Positions 5,533 to 11,806 of a stretch of 21,915 nucleotides of DNA are shown here, piece by piece (position 1 is the stretch's first letter; each line of letters opens with the position of its first letter). The stretch is from Oceanospirillales bacterium. GTDB taxonomy: Bacteria > Pseudomonadota > Gammaproteobacteria > Xanthomonadales > SZUA-36. Where the stretch lies: the NCBI GenBank assembly GCA_003232965.1, contig QIKG01000122.1, positions 1 through 21,915 on the forward strand, written 5' to 3'. The notes below the pieces were generated by a model. That model saw only the letters and a program-made list of their open reading frames with translations, did no database searches and was not told the DNA's origin. The translations under genes and the position numbers were made by a program.

Positions 5533-5817
5533 ATGTCTATTAAAACTTCTGTATTTGAATATGAATTTGACGGTGGCACTGTATCACTGGATTTTTATGA
5601 TAAAGAAACTGGTTGCGTTGGCCGCGTTGAATGGCAGTTCCATACCAACAAAACCACCAACCGGTGTGCTTTTAAGCCATTCCACGAACGGCCCGCGTGG
5701 CTTGCTAGCGGATACGCATCATTTAGCGATCTATCCGCTAGCGACCAAAAAAAGGTTATTGACGCGCGCGGTAGGTTCGTGCGTAAGTTTATCAAAACCG
5801 GCATAACTTTCGTATAA
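5533..5817 (+). CDS. Cassette A cargo protein
   Basis: 94 residues, no family recognised. The N-terminal half looks like a beta sheet with alternating aromatic and charged residues (VFEYEFDGGTVSLDFYDK, then GRVEWQFH). The C-terminal half is helical and basic (KKVIDARGRFVRKFIKTG). No signal peptide or membrane segment. The gene is monocistronic: a sigma-28-type promoter and conserved leader precede it and a strong terminator follows 17 bases after the stop. No clear Shine-Dalgarno sequence is present (only GCGAG), and the homologous leader of cassette B is equally poor, so the leader itself may aid translation. Confidence 0.75.
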   Translation: MSIKTSVFEYEFDGGTVSLDFYDKETGCVGRVEWQFHTNKTTNRCAFKPFHERPAWLASGYASFSDLSASDQKKVIDARGRFVRKFIKTGITFV

Positions 5818-5834
5818 TAACCAAGGCAAAAAAA

Positions 5835-5871
5835 GGCCGCTACCATTCCCGGTAGCGGCCTTTTTTTTTTT
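5835..5871. terminator. Strong terminator of cassette A
   Basis: GGCCGCTACC (5835-5844) pairs with GGTAGCGGCC (5851-5860), loop 6 nt, then eleven T. On the other strand seven T follow the stem, so it can work both ways. Confidence 0.93.
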
Positions 5872-5882
5872 GTAAAATAACC

Positions 5883-5909
5883 TCAAGATTTCACAGCACC
5901 CGCCGATAA
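5883..5909 (+). promoter_or_regulatory. Sigma-28 (FliA-type) promoter P4, rightward
   Basis: TCAAGATT - 11 nt - GCCGATAA. The -10 box is perfect and the spacing exact. The -35 box starts TCAAG, the variant known from Pseudomonas FliA promoters. It precedes the cassette B gene at the same distance as P3 precedes cassette A's. Confidence 0.82.
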
Positions 5910-5969
5910 AGTAATTGAGAGCGGCGGATAATCCAATGCCTCATTAACGAAAAGTGAGATATTATTATT

Positions 5970-6257
5970 ATGAATACTAAATCAAAGAAAATCACAGAAG
6001 ATCACCCCGCACTATTCCGGCTGGTAGACACCATTTTCGAACTTTGGATGCATCAGGATAGCCATCGCAATGATTCACCTATATTTGCCGCACTGGTTGC
6101 GGAAATAGGAAATGAATCAGAATATTTGGATTGGCCATTGTATGGTGTTGTTGGTGAAGTCCTTAACTATGCATTCGCACATAAGGTACATGGTGTAATG
6201 GCCGAAAGTTTTTCTGGTCGGTTGGTAAGCGCCATTGTTTCGGCATCTATGGAATAA
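5970..6257 (+). CDS. Cassette B cargo protein
   Basis: 95 residues, mostly helical and mildly acidic, from MNTKSKKITEDHP to SAIVSASME. A helix-rich core (FRLVDTIFELWMHQ, then PIFAALVAEIG and VVGEVLNYAFAH) suggests a small soluble helical bundle. It is not similar to the cassette A product. Expression signals are a sigma-28-type promoter 60 bases upstream, a weak GTGAG ribosome site, and a terminator after the stop. No family recognised. Confidence 0.75.
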   Translation: MNTKSKKITEDHPALFRLVDTIFELWMHQDSHRNDSPIFAALVAEIGNESEYLDWPLYGVVGEVLNYAFAHKVHGVMAESFSGRLVSAIVSASME

Positions 6258-6268
6258 TAACCAAGGCA

Positions 6269-6307
6269 AAAAAAAGGCCGCTACCAGTTGCTGGTAGCGG
6301 CCTTTTT
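6269..6307. terminator. Bidirectional terminator of cassette B
   Basis: GGCCGCTACCAG (6276-6287) pairs with CTGGTAGCGGCC (6291-6302) with a 3-nt loop, then five T rightward and eight T leftward. It overlaps the 3' end of the leftward ORF 6281-6622. Confidence 0.9.
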
Positions 6308-6622
6308 CGTGCTCCTTAAAACACCTGATCGCCGGTTAAGCAATAATGTATAACCCCCCAGCCCATGCCTTACCTCTGGGTTGCTGATCAGCACCTCCTT
6401 AGCGCCTAGCATCAGCTTACCGCAATTGGCGGGCGCCAATTGCGCCTCAAAGTCGTCCACCCGATCGGCTGGCAAGGCGTTTATGATGGCTATAATGGCT
6501 GCCTCTAACAACCTGTATTGCTCGTGCCGCACTTCCCGGCCCTCGTGATAATCGCCCAGCCCGATGCTTCCATGGCGTTCTATTTCAAAGGCGATGTCGG
6601 CGGCCAATATCGCTTCCTCCAA
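6281..6622 (-). CDS. Hypothetical protein with apparent frameshift at its start
   Basis: About 113 residues, helical and acidic at first (EEAILAADIAFEIERHG), with HGLGGYTLLLNRR near the end. The frame itself offers only a TTG start (6622) without a ribosome site. An ATG at 6635 with GGAG 8 nt upstream lies in the wrong frame by one base. With AAA instead of AAAA after that ATG it would read MKDYLEEAILAADI and be intact. The last seven codons lie inside the cassette B terminator stem. No family recognised. An extra base just after the ATG is also seen in the 1288-1516 gene. Confidence 0.6.
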   Translation of the reverse strand: MEEAILAADIAFEIERHGSIGLGDYHEGREVRHEQYRLLEAAIIAIINALPADRVDDFEAQLAPANCGKLMLGAKEVLISNPEVRHGLGGYTLLLNRRSGVLRSTKKAATSNW

Positions 6623-6651
6623 ATAATCTTTTCATTTCGTTATCTCCAAGT

Positions 6652-6680
6652 AAAAAGTGGCGACTGAATTGCCGCCACTT
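6652..6680 (-). terminator. Leader hairpin upstream of the 6281-6635 gene
   Basis: AAGTGGCG (6655-6662) pairs with CGCCACTT (6673-6680); read leftward it ends in five T and lies about 17 bases before the start ATG at 6635. As no gene lies upstream on that strand, it would act as an attenuator or an insulating terminator. The remaining 6636-6878 gap holds this hairpin and the promoter below; I see nothing else in it. Confidence 0.5.
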
Positions 6681-6791
6681 GGTGTAAGTCGTTGTCTATT
6701 ACGAGATAAGCCACGTCCCGTGATCAACTCGTAACAATAGCCGCATTATCTGGATTTAACGTCCATTGTCAACCCTTTATTTAGCTTAATT

Positions 6792-6821
6792 TTGGCACTG
6801 GGTAGCAAAAAGTGATACACT
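6792..6821 (+). promoter_or_regulatory. Sigma-70-type promoter for the 6879 gene
   Basis: TTGGCA (6792-6797) - 18 nt - TACACT (6816-6821), with TGA just before the -10 giving an extended -10 character. The start of gene 6879-7457 is 58 bases further on. This contrasts with the sigma-28-type sites of the neighbouring genes. Confidence 0.6.
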
Positions 6822-6878
6822 ATTGATTAACAAAGATAAATAGATGTACAAATACAACTAAAACGGGAACTAAAAATA

Positions 6879-7457
6879 ATGAAAAAACGACCAGAAATAG
6901 AAGAATACTTTTTGACAACAAGCATTTACGACACATGCTATCCACGCCTTTTGGCGGATATTCAACGAAAATATCCTTTAGAAACAGTCAACTTTTTGGA
7001 TAGCCACATCAAGGATTTAATTCAAGTGCGCGAAGAAGCCTTGCGGCGGCCTTTAATGGCTTCACCATGGTCACTTTGTAAATTTCTTGGCCATGGCAAG
7101 CGTATTAATAGCGCGTGGATAGCCGCCGGTAGGCCGGTGTTGGCGCACTATGGCGGCGATATTCGGCATGAATGCGAAATGTTTCTAACCGGCGTTGCCG
7201 ATAACCACCACGGCCAAATAACGGTTGGCCTGGAACGTACCTATCGCAACAACATAAAAACCAAAGCGCGGATATCGGCGGCCGTAAAACAAATAGTTGC
7301 CGGTGGCATGGATAAGAAAGAAAGCAAGAAAGCGCACGAAAAACTAGCGGCCGATATCGGCAAGCTGTTGAAATACGCCGCCGATATTGCGTCGCTGGAA
7401 ACATTCGATAGGTCCATCACTACACGGCTTGTGGCCATCCTTTCACGCATCGGCTAG
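6879..7457 (+). CDS. Basic hypothetical protein
   Basis: 192 residues, rich in Lys/Arg and helices. The N-terminal part (EEYFLTTSIYDTCYPRLLAD) is followed by a central segment with GHGKRINSAWIAAG and a Lys-rich C-terminal helix (MDKKESKKAHEKLAADIGK). It looks soluble and could bind nucleic acid, but no family is recognised. It has its own sigma-70-type promoter and is the only rightward gene next to the structural block, ending convergently with the gp16-like gene around a hairpin. A replication or terminal-protein role would be tempting on a TIR element, but no motif supports it. Confidence 0.7.
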   Translation: MKKRPEIEEYFLTTSIYDTCYPRLLADIQRKYPLETVNFLDSHIKDLIQVREEALRRPLMASPWSLCKFLGHGKRINSAWIAAGRPVLAHYGGDIRHECEMFLTGVADNHHGQITVGLERTYRNNIKTKARISAAVKQIVAGGMDKKESKKAHEKLAADIGKLLKYAADIASLETFDRSITTRLVAILSRIG

Positions 7458-7491
7458 CGGCCAATGGCAACCGGTGGCCGCTATTGGCCGC
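7457..7491. terminator. GC-rich hairpin between convergent genes
   Basis: GCGGCCAAT (7457-7465) pairs with ATTGGCCGC (7483-7491) around 17 nt. No T run follows on either strand, so it is a non-classical terminator or RNA end-structure. It spans the stops of both the 192-residue gene and the structural operon. Confidence 0.5.
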
Positions 7492-9574
7492 CGGTGGCTT
7501 CTTCTTTCTCCGGGCCATCATCGAGCAAGCCTTCAGCTGTTAAGTGGCTCACGAGCTGCCCCAGCGCCTTTGGCGAATTATTGGCAGCAAAAGCACGCAC
7601 TAGTTTTCGTGCTTCTGGATTAACCAAAAAAGCGGCCTTGCGGGCGTCGTTGCTACCAATTGACTTAAAGTAATCTCGGGCCTTATCAATAAAGCCTTGC
7701 TTAAATGCTGGTGCTGCTTCCAGGCTTTTCAACGCCGTTGCATCCCCAAACAATTTCTCAATTTTTGCGGTTGCTTTGAGGGTTGCTGTGAGCATCTTAC
7801 CGTCGTTCACCATGCGTGGATCCATCTTATTGATTGCGGCATTGAATACCTTAAGATCGATATCATTAGCTCCCCTACGAGCCCCTGCTAGCGCATCAGC
7901 GACTGCCTGCGCCTGGACGTTGCGGAAAATCTGCGGATTAATCTCATCTAGTATTTTTTTGGCGTTAGTCAGACCAGTACCCGTTAATTTCGTTAATCTC
8001 CCGTAGATTTCTTCGGGTATCAACTCACCTTCGCTTTTACGCCCGATCAGTGCGCCAAGCGACGATTTACGGACCTGATTTAATTCGTCGCTCGCTACAG
8101 CATAATCTTGTCGGGTTGCCCTAATTTTTTGCGCTGCTTTTGGCACCACTCCGGTACCCAAAGCCGCCGTGTCGTCCAATATCTCAAGCACTTTGCGTTT
8201 GCCATTGTCGGCAAATGCTTTGCTTTGGCTGACGGTGCCTTTCTGGCCAAAAATATTTGTACGCGAGCCACTCCCGGTAAATGATACCAACATATCTGAT
8301 GCTTGAGTAGCGGTCATGTTATCGGGTAAATTTTCCTTAAATAACTTCACGGTCCTATGTTGCGCCCGGTTGCCAGCAATTTCCAAGGCACCCCCTAGCC
8401 GCTCAATTTCCTGATCAGCAAATTCTTTCAATTTTGTGGTTTTAAAAATCGGTTGGTTGCCGGTCATTTCCGCAATCTCACCAAAGGATTTCTGCCAGCG
8501 ATCATTGCGCACGCGCTTCATGTTGCCCACAGCTTGCGAGTAGCTGTTAACAATGTCGTTGCCGATGTTTAGCGCCCCGCCGCCGCCTTTGGCTTCCTGT
8601 GCGACCACTCGTTCAATTTGTGCGCTTTGTGCCGCTGCCAAATTATCCCGGGAAATTCTTCCCTTTGTGGTGCTATCGACTTGCCGAATGTATTCTTCGC
8701 CCGTGATTTTAGAGTCAACCAAGTTGCTTTTTGGTACGGAGATACCCGTGAGAGGATCACTTTCCAAGCCATCATTGAGCAATTTGATAGGATCTTTTTT
8801 AGCCTCAAATTTGAGGTTGTCTTTTAACCCACGCAGCCCTCTCCCGGCAACACTTACCACTGCTTGAGCAGCTGCCCCAGCACCAGCACCCGAAGCTATG
8901 TTCAACAAACGATCAGCCGAGCCACCATCAGTAAATTGGACAGCACCTGTAGCGCCACCAACACCTGAAGAGATCATTACCTGCTTGAGAGCAGTTTTAC
9001 CCGCCAATGAGATCCCGCCACCAAGTAGTAATTCAGGGCCGTATTGGCCTATGACTTGCCCAGCTCTACCTAGTACCGATTTACCAACTTCTGTTTGATC
9101 AAAAAACCGTCGTTCTTCGAGCGACAGAGCGGTGTAATCGGCCAATTCTTTGTCAGTGACAGCACCAAAGGTATTGCCTAGGGCCAGAGTGGCTTGCTTA
9201 ACGCCTTGCCCGCCACGCACCATGCCGCTCCCCACGCCAATTAAGACTTTTTCAGCGCCTGAAATAATCTCTTCATTCGACGGCAAGGGACCAGTTCGGG
9301 TCTTACCAATCGCCGATAAGAGACCAATAGGCGCTGTGGCTTCTGAGGCTGCTTTCTTTTGCTCTAAAAATTTAATACGAGCTTCTTTTTCGGGAGATAA
9401 CATTCTCGCCATTTCAGATGCTTGCGGGATCAGATTTTGCGGCGCTGGCACTTGCTCTGGAACTGCCATAGTCGGTCTTGCATCTTCAGCTATCGCGGCA
9501 ACTCCAAGTTGCTGTGAATCTGCTTTCTTTTGCTCTAAAAATTTAATGCGAGCTTCTTTTTCGGGAGATAACAT
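7481..9574 (-). CDS. gp16-like DNA-ejection protein
   Basis: 697 residues (P22 gp16 is 609), last gene of the late block. Three features fit a P22-type ejection protein that leaves the capsid with the DNA and acts at the inner membrane. These are its position after gp7- and gp20-like genes, a Gly/Ala-rich weakly hydrophobic region (about 165-245, with VGKSVLGRAGQVIG) and a long helical C-terminal half. The N-terminus has two copies of MLSPEKEARIKFLEQKK (residues 1-17 and 58-74), separated by a Pro-rich linker and encoded by a 53-bp DNA repeat. The same motif occurs in the lipoprotein 4723-4974. The start overlaps the previous stop (TAATG). No lytic transglycosylase motif is seen. Confidence 0.8.
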   Translation of the reverse strand: MLSPEKEARIKFLEQKKADSQQLGVAAIAEDARPTMAVPEQVPAPQNLIPQASEMARMLSPEKEARIKFLEQKKAASEATAPIGLLSAIGKTRTGPLPSNEEIISGAEKVLIGVGSGMVRGGQGVKQATLALGNTFGAVTDKELADYTALSLEERRFFDQTEVGKSVLGRAGQVIGQYGPELLLGGGISLAGKTALKQVMISSGVGGATGAVQFTDGGSADRLLNIASGAGAGAAAQAVVSVAGRGLRGLKDNLKFEAKKDPIKLLNDGLESDPLTGISVPKSNLVDSKITGEEYIRQVDSTTKGRISRDNLAAAQSAQIERVVAQEAKGGGGALNIGNDIVNSYSQAVGNMKRVRNDRWQKSFGEIAEMTGNQPIFKTTKLKEFADQEIERLGGALEIAGNRAQHRTVKLFKENLPDNMTATQASDMLVSFTGSGSRTNIFGQKGTVSQSKAFADNGKRKVLEILDDTAALGTGVVPKAAQKIRATRQDYAVASDELNQVRKSSLGALIGRKSEGELIPEEIYGRLTKLTGTGLTNAKKILDEINPQIFRNVQAQAVADALAGARRGANDIDLKVFNAAINKMDPRMVNDGKMLTATLKATAKIEKLFGDATALKSLEAAPAFKQGFIDKARDYFKSIGSNDARKAAFLVNPEARKLVRAFAANNSPKALGQLVSHLTAEGLLDDGPEKEEATGGQ
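9351..9403. repeat. 53-bp direct repeat, copy 1
   Basis: Matches 9522-9574 with one difference (A at 9377 versus G at 9548), offset 171 bp, i.e. 57 codons in frame. It encodes the second PEKEARIKFLEQKK motif of the ejection protein. Part of it resembles DNA at 4738-4788 in the lipoprotein gene. Confidence 0.95.
9522..9574. repeat. 53-bp direct repeat, copy 2
   Basis: Encodes the first PEKEARIKFLEQKK motif, beginning at the ATG of the ejection-protein gene. It is nearly identical to 9351-9403, suggesting a recent in-frame duplication. Confidence 0.95.
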
Positions 9575-10917
9575 TATTGCGCACCTCTTTCCGCGTACAA
9601 AGCGGCCAATTCATCTTCATCAGTTTTTGTATAACTGCCAGTAGCTTCCGTAGCTGCTGGGGCGGCCGGAGCTGCTGGGGTTGCCGTAGCATCCGTAGCT
9701 GCTGGGGTTGCCGGAGCATCCGTAGCGGCTGGGGTTGCTACATATTCTGGACTATACCCTGGCACATTGATTCCGAGTTCTTGAATCAATATAGCGTCTG
9801 CTTCCGACATCTCATACTCATATCCGACGATGGTATCATATTTCTTAAAATACGCTGATTGCGCATCACGATTCTTTAAGTTGTTTTTTGCCAAGTCATT
9901 CAACAGTTGAATTTTGCGAATGTTTTCTTCTAAAGGCAAACCTACATCGAAAGACGCCTTTAGCACTCTGGTCCCTTCTTTCTCGGTGAACGCAGCACCC
10001 ATGGTTGCTCTCAATGAGCTAAATACACTTTGTTCTATTCGTTGCTTAAGAGCGCGTAATTTTGAAGTGAGGAATTGATCAGGTAAAATATCATTAAGAA
10101 GTTCGCCAAGACGTGTTGTGTCAAAGCCACCCTCTTTAATCATTGCATTCAAATCCACGATGGCATCATCGTAATTCCGAATATTCATGATAGCTGGACC
10201 CCTTTCAATGTTTACCCACTTGTCGTCTCTAGCAGCGAATGTTTTGTTCATGCTTTTAGCATAAACATCTCCGCCACTCTGATCAATATTAACCAAACTC
10301 GCGCTAGGCATTGCCTGCCCGTCCACAAGCACTTCCCTCGTGCGTTGATTTATAGATACTAAGGTGGGCACACCGTCCATAAGCATTGTTTTCTGCACGA
10401 GAACATCAGGCTCAATAGCGCCCATGCTTACCCCAACAGCGCGTACCTTTTTGTTGTATTCTGTACGCCCCTCTATATTCAGATCCATATAAGCCCTACT
10501 GTGTGTAACATCAGCATTTGGATTAGCCGCAAGCTTGTCAGCGATTCGTTTTTTCATTACCGCATCCTGCTCCTCGATGGTTTTTCCTTCTAATTGATCG
10601 GTGACTATCGCGAAGTCCTGATAAAGCCGTTTCTCAGAAGCCACCTTGGCGTCTGCATCAGCACCCGCTTGATTGCGGTCTTCAGCAAGTCCTTTGATTG
10701 CGACGCCCTCTTCAGTAGCAGCTACTTTACGTTTCTCAAGATTATTTTTCTCCTGTGCTAATTGATTTTCAATCCCTTGTTGCGCTAAAACCCCAGCGGC
10801 TTTCTGTTGCGCAACGCCCTTCGCTTCAGCGGCCGCTTTCGACTCCTGAAAGTTTTTCACGGCCCCTTGCAAGTCAACCGGAGCAATTCTAAAATCTACT
10901 TGTGGTAATACAGCCAT
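9574..10917 (-). CDS. gp20-like DNA-ejection protein
   Basis: 447 residues (P22 gp20 is 471). The N-terminal quarter is a Gln/Ala/Lys-rich coiled coil (KNFQESKAAAEAKGVAQQKA), the middle is a mixed domain, and the end is a low-complexity Ala/Thr/Pro linker (about 395-430) followed by the acidic tail TDEDELAALYAERGAQ. Its place between gp7-like and gp16-like genes and its overall composition support the assignment; sequence similarity to P22 itself is weak by eye. AGAGGA lies 7 nt before the ATG. In P22 the three ejection proteins form the trans-envelope channel for DNA entry. Confidence 0.72.
   Translation of the reverse strand: MAVLPQVDFRIAPVDLQGAVKNFQESKAAAEAKGVAQQKAAGVLAQQGIENQLAQEKNNLEKRKVAATEEGVAIKGLAEDRNQAGADADAKVASEKRLYQDFAIVTDQLEGKTIEEQDAVMKKRIADKLAANPNADVTHSRAYMDLNIEGRTEYNKKVRAVGVSMGAIEPDVLVQKTMLMDGVPTLVSINQRTREVLVDGQAMPSASLVNIDQSGGDVYAKSMNKTFAARDDKWVNIERGPAIMNIRNYDDAIVDLNAMIKEGGFDTTRLGELLNDILPDQFLTSKLRALKQRIEQSVFSSLRATMGAAFTEKEGTRVLKASFDVGLPLEENIRKIQLLNDLAKNNLKNRDAQSAYFKKYDTIVGYEYEMSEADAILIQELGINVPGYSPEYVATPAATDAPATPAATDATATPAAPAAPAATEATGSYTKTDEDELAALYAERGAQ
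9650..9740. repeat. In-frame Ala/Thr/Pro-coding tandem repeat
   Basis: About three imperfect 30-bp units built on GTAGCTGCTGGGGTTGCC and GGAGCATCCGTAGC code for the (T/A)PAATDA linker of the gp20-like protein. Repeats of this kind change length easily by slippage. Confidence 0.75.
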
Positions 10918-10961
10918 CTTTAAATCCTCTAAATTAATTAATTGTTACTTTACGTAGCAGG

Positions 10962-11564
10962 CTAACTGCCTAAATAGCTACCCAAAACACCACCACCCGC
11001 TCCAACTAGATTTCCAAGAGCAGATGTCTGATTTTGCGCAGCGCCTATAATGGAATTCGCTTGATTGGCTCCGGCACCAACAGTTGTTTGGGCGCGGCCA
11101 GCGGCATTATTCTCACCAAAACCAGCCAAAGAAGTACCGGCTGCCTGCGCCGAATCGCGAACATTGGTCAAGTTGTTAAAATTCTGTTGCGCATTTTGGG
11201 ATGCGAGCCCAGCGTTCATTTTTAAAATACTAGCCAGCCGAGTGCCGCCACCTACGCGCCCCGCTAATTCGTTTTCCAAACCTAAAAGTCCCTGCTGTTG
11301 CGCAAATTGCTGCGAGGGGCTATTGGCTTGAGTTGCTTGAGCCGCTGCTTGCGCTTCTGGGCCATTGGCACCAGTTAAATCTGCGGCTAAAGTGGCCGCA
11401 CCCGCACCTGACGCATTATAAGGATTCAAGATACTGCCCGTAATAGCCCCTTGTTCTTCCTGGATTGTATTCGCGGCATCAGCGGCTTCTTGTATCTTCT
11501 CGCCAGCTTTAAGCGATGCGTTTTTTGCCGTGCTACCTGTTAATGCCTTAAAAAAATCGCCCAT
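10962..11564 (-). CDS. gp7-like DNA-ejection protein
   Basis: 200 residues (P22 gp7 is 229), rich in Ala, Gly, Gln and Asn. The order of elements follows P22 gp7: a helical start (MGDFFKALTGSTAKNASLKA), then QQFAQQQGLLGLENELAGR, a Gln/Asn-rich helix with NAQQNFNNL, and a hydrophobic Gly-rich end (LGNLVGAGGGVLGSYLG) suited to membrane insertion. The ATG overlaps the upstream stop (TGATG), with GAGGGAG as ribosome site. It is the first of three ejection genes. Confidence 0.78.
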   Translation of the reverse strand: MGDFFKALTGSTAKNASLKAGEKIQEAADAANTIQEEQGAITGSILNPYNASGAGAATLAADLTGANGPEAQAAAQATQANSPSQQFAQQQGLLGLENELAGRVGGGTRLASILKMNAGLASQNAQQNFNNLTNVRDSAQAAGTSLAGFGENNAAGRAQTTVGAGANQANSIIGAAQNQTSALGNLVGAGGGVLGSYLGS

Positions 11565-11806
11565 CAGTTACTCCCTCGTATCAATGATTTTATTTCGTCA
11601 AGGTTGCGCAACATATGTTCTTGATTAGTTTCAAGCCGTATAACAACCTTGTCTATATGTACAGTTAAATCCTCAACTTCAGATATCGCAATATCTGCTT
11701 TATCTATTTTTTCTTCATTTGCTAGCACCTTCGAGTAAAAAATACCTGAGGTAAATATGATGGTTATCATCAAAGCCAGTAGCGAATATTTATTTAATAT
11801 GTTCAT
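11564..11806 (-). CDS. Membrane-anchored coiled-coil protein (i-spanin-like?)
   Basis: 80 residues: one N-terminal transmembrane helix (about 8-24, SLLALMITIIFTSGIFY), then a charged coiled coil with heptad-like spacing (KIDKADIAISEVEDLTVHID to LDEIKSLIRG). This N-in, periplasmic coiled-coil layout resembles inner-membrane spanins, but no paired outer-membrane spanin lipoprotein gene overlaps it. It lies between tail-appendage and ejection genes with stop-start overlaps on both sides. A lysis role is an inference from topology; a structural or ejection accessory is also possible. Confidence 0.68.
   Translation of the reverse strand: MNILNKYSLLALMITIIFTSGIFYSKVLANEEKIDKADIAISEVEDLTVHIDKVVIRLETNQEHMLRNLDEIKSLIRGSN

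Larger units (their letters stand above)
5447..5871 (+). repeat. Expression cassette A (shared leader and terminator)
   Basis: Promoter P3, leader, ORF 5533-5817 and terminator form one unit whose non-coding parts recur in cassette B. The leaders share GAGAGC then GCGG, and an exact CCTCATTAACGAAA, at the same spacing before ATG. The 3' parts share TAATAACCAAGGCAAAAAAA and then GGCCGCTACC. The cargo ORFs are not alike. Confidence 0.85.
5883..6307 (+). repeat. Expression cassette B (shared leader and terminator)
   Basis: Second copy of the cassette frame: P4, a leader matching that of cassette A, ORF 5970-6257 and a matching terminator. Both units are about 425 bp long and tandem. The frames match base by base over most of the leader and over the 3' end, but the ORFs share no obvious similarity. 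Confidence 0.85.

Noticed and set aside
7177..7204. Another GCCGATAA with AAATGTTT before it, as a fifth sigma-28 promoter
   Set aside because: It is inside a coding gene, the spacer is 12 rather than 11, and no gene starts downstream on that strand.
6879..7457. Terminal protein for protein-primed replication
   Set aside because: Basic and of suitable size, but no motif supports it and no PolB gene accompanies it.
9312..9319. GCCGATAA antisense in the gp16-like gene, and another at 16103-16110 in the gp10-like gene
   Set aside because: Neither has a TAAAG/TCAAG-type box at the right distance, and both point into opposite-strand coding sequence without a gene to drive.
9150..9644. Rightward 164-residue ORF opposite the ejection genes
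   Set aside because: Mirror frame of the gp16-like gene; its repeats are the antisense of the 53-bp duplication.
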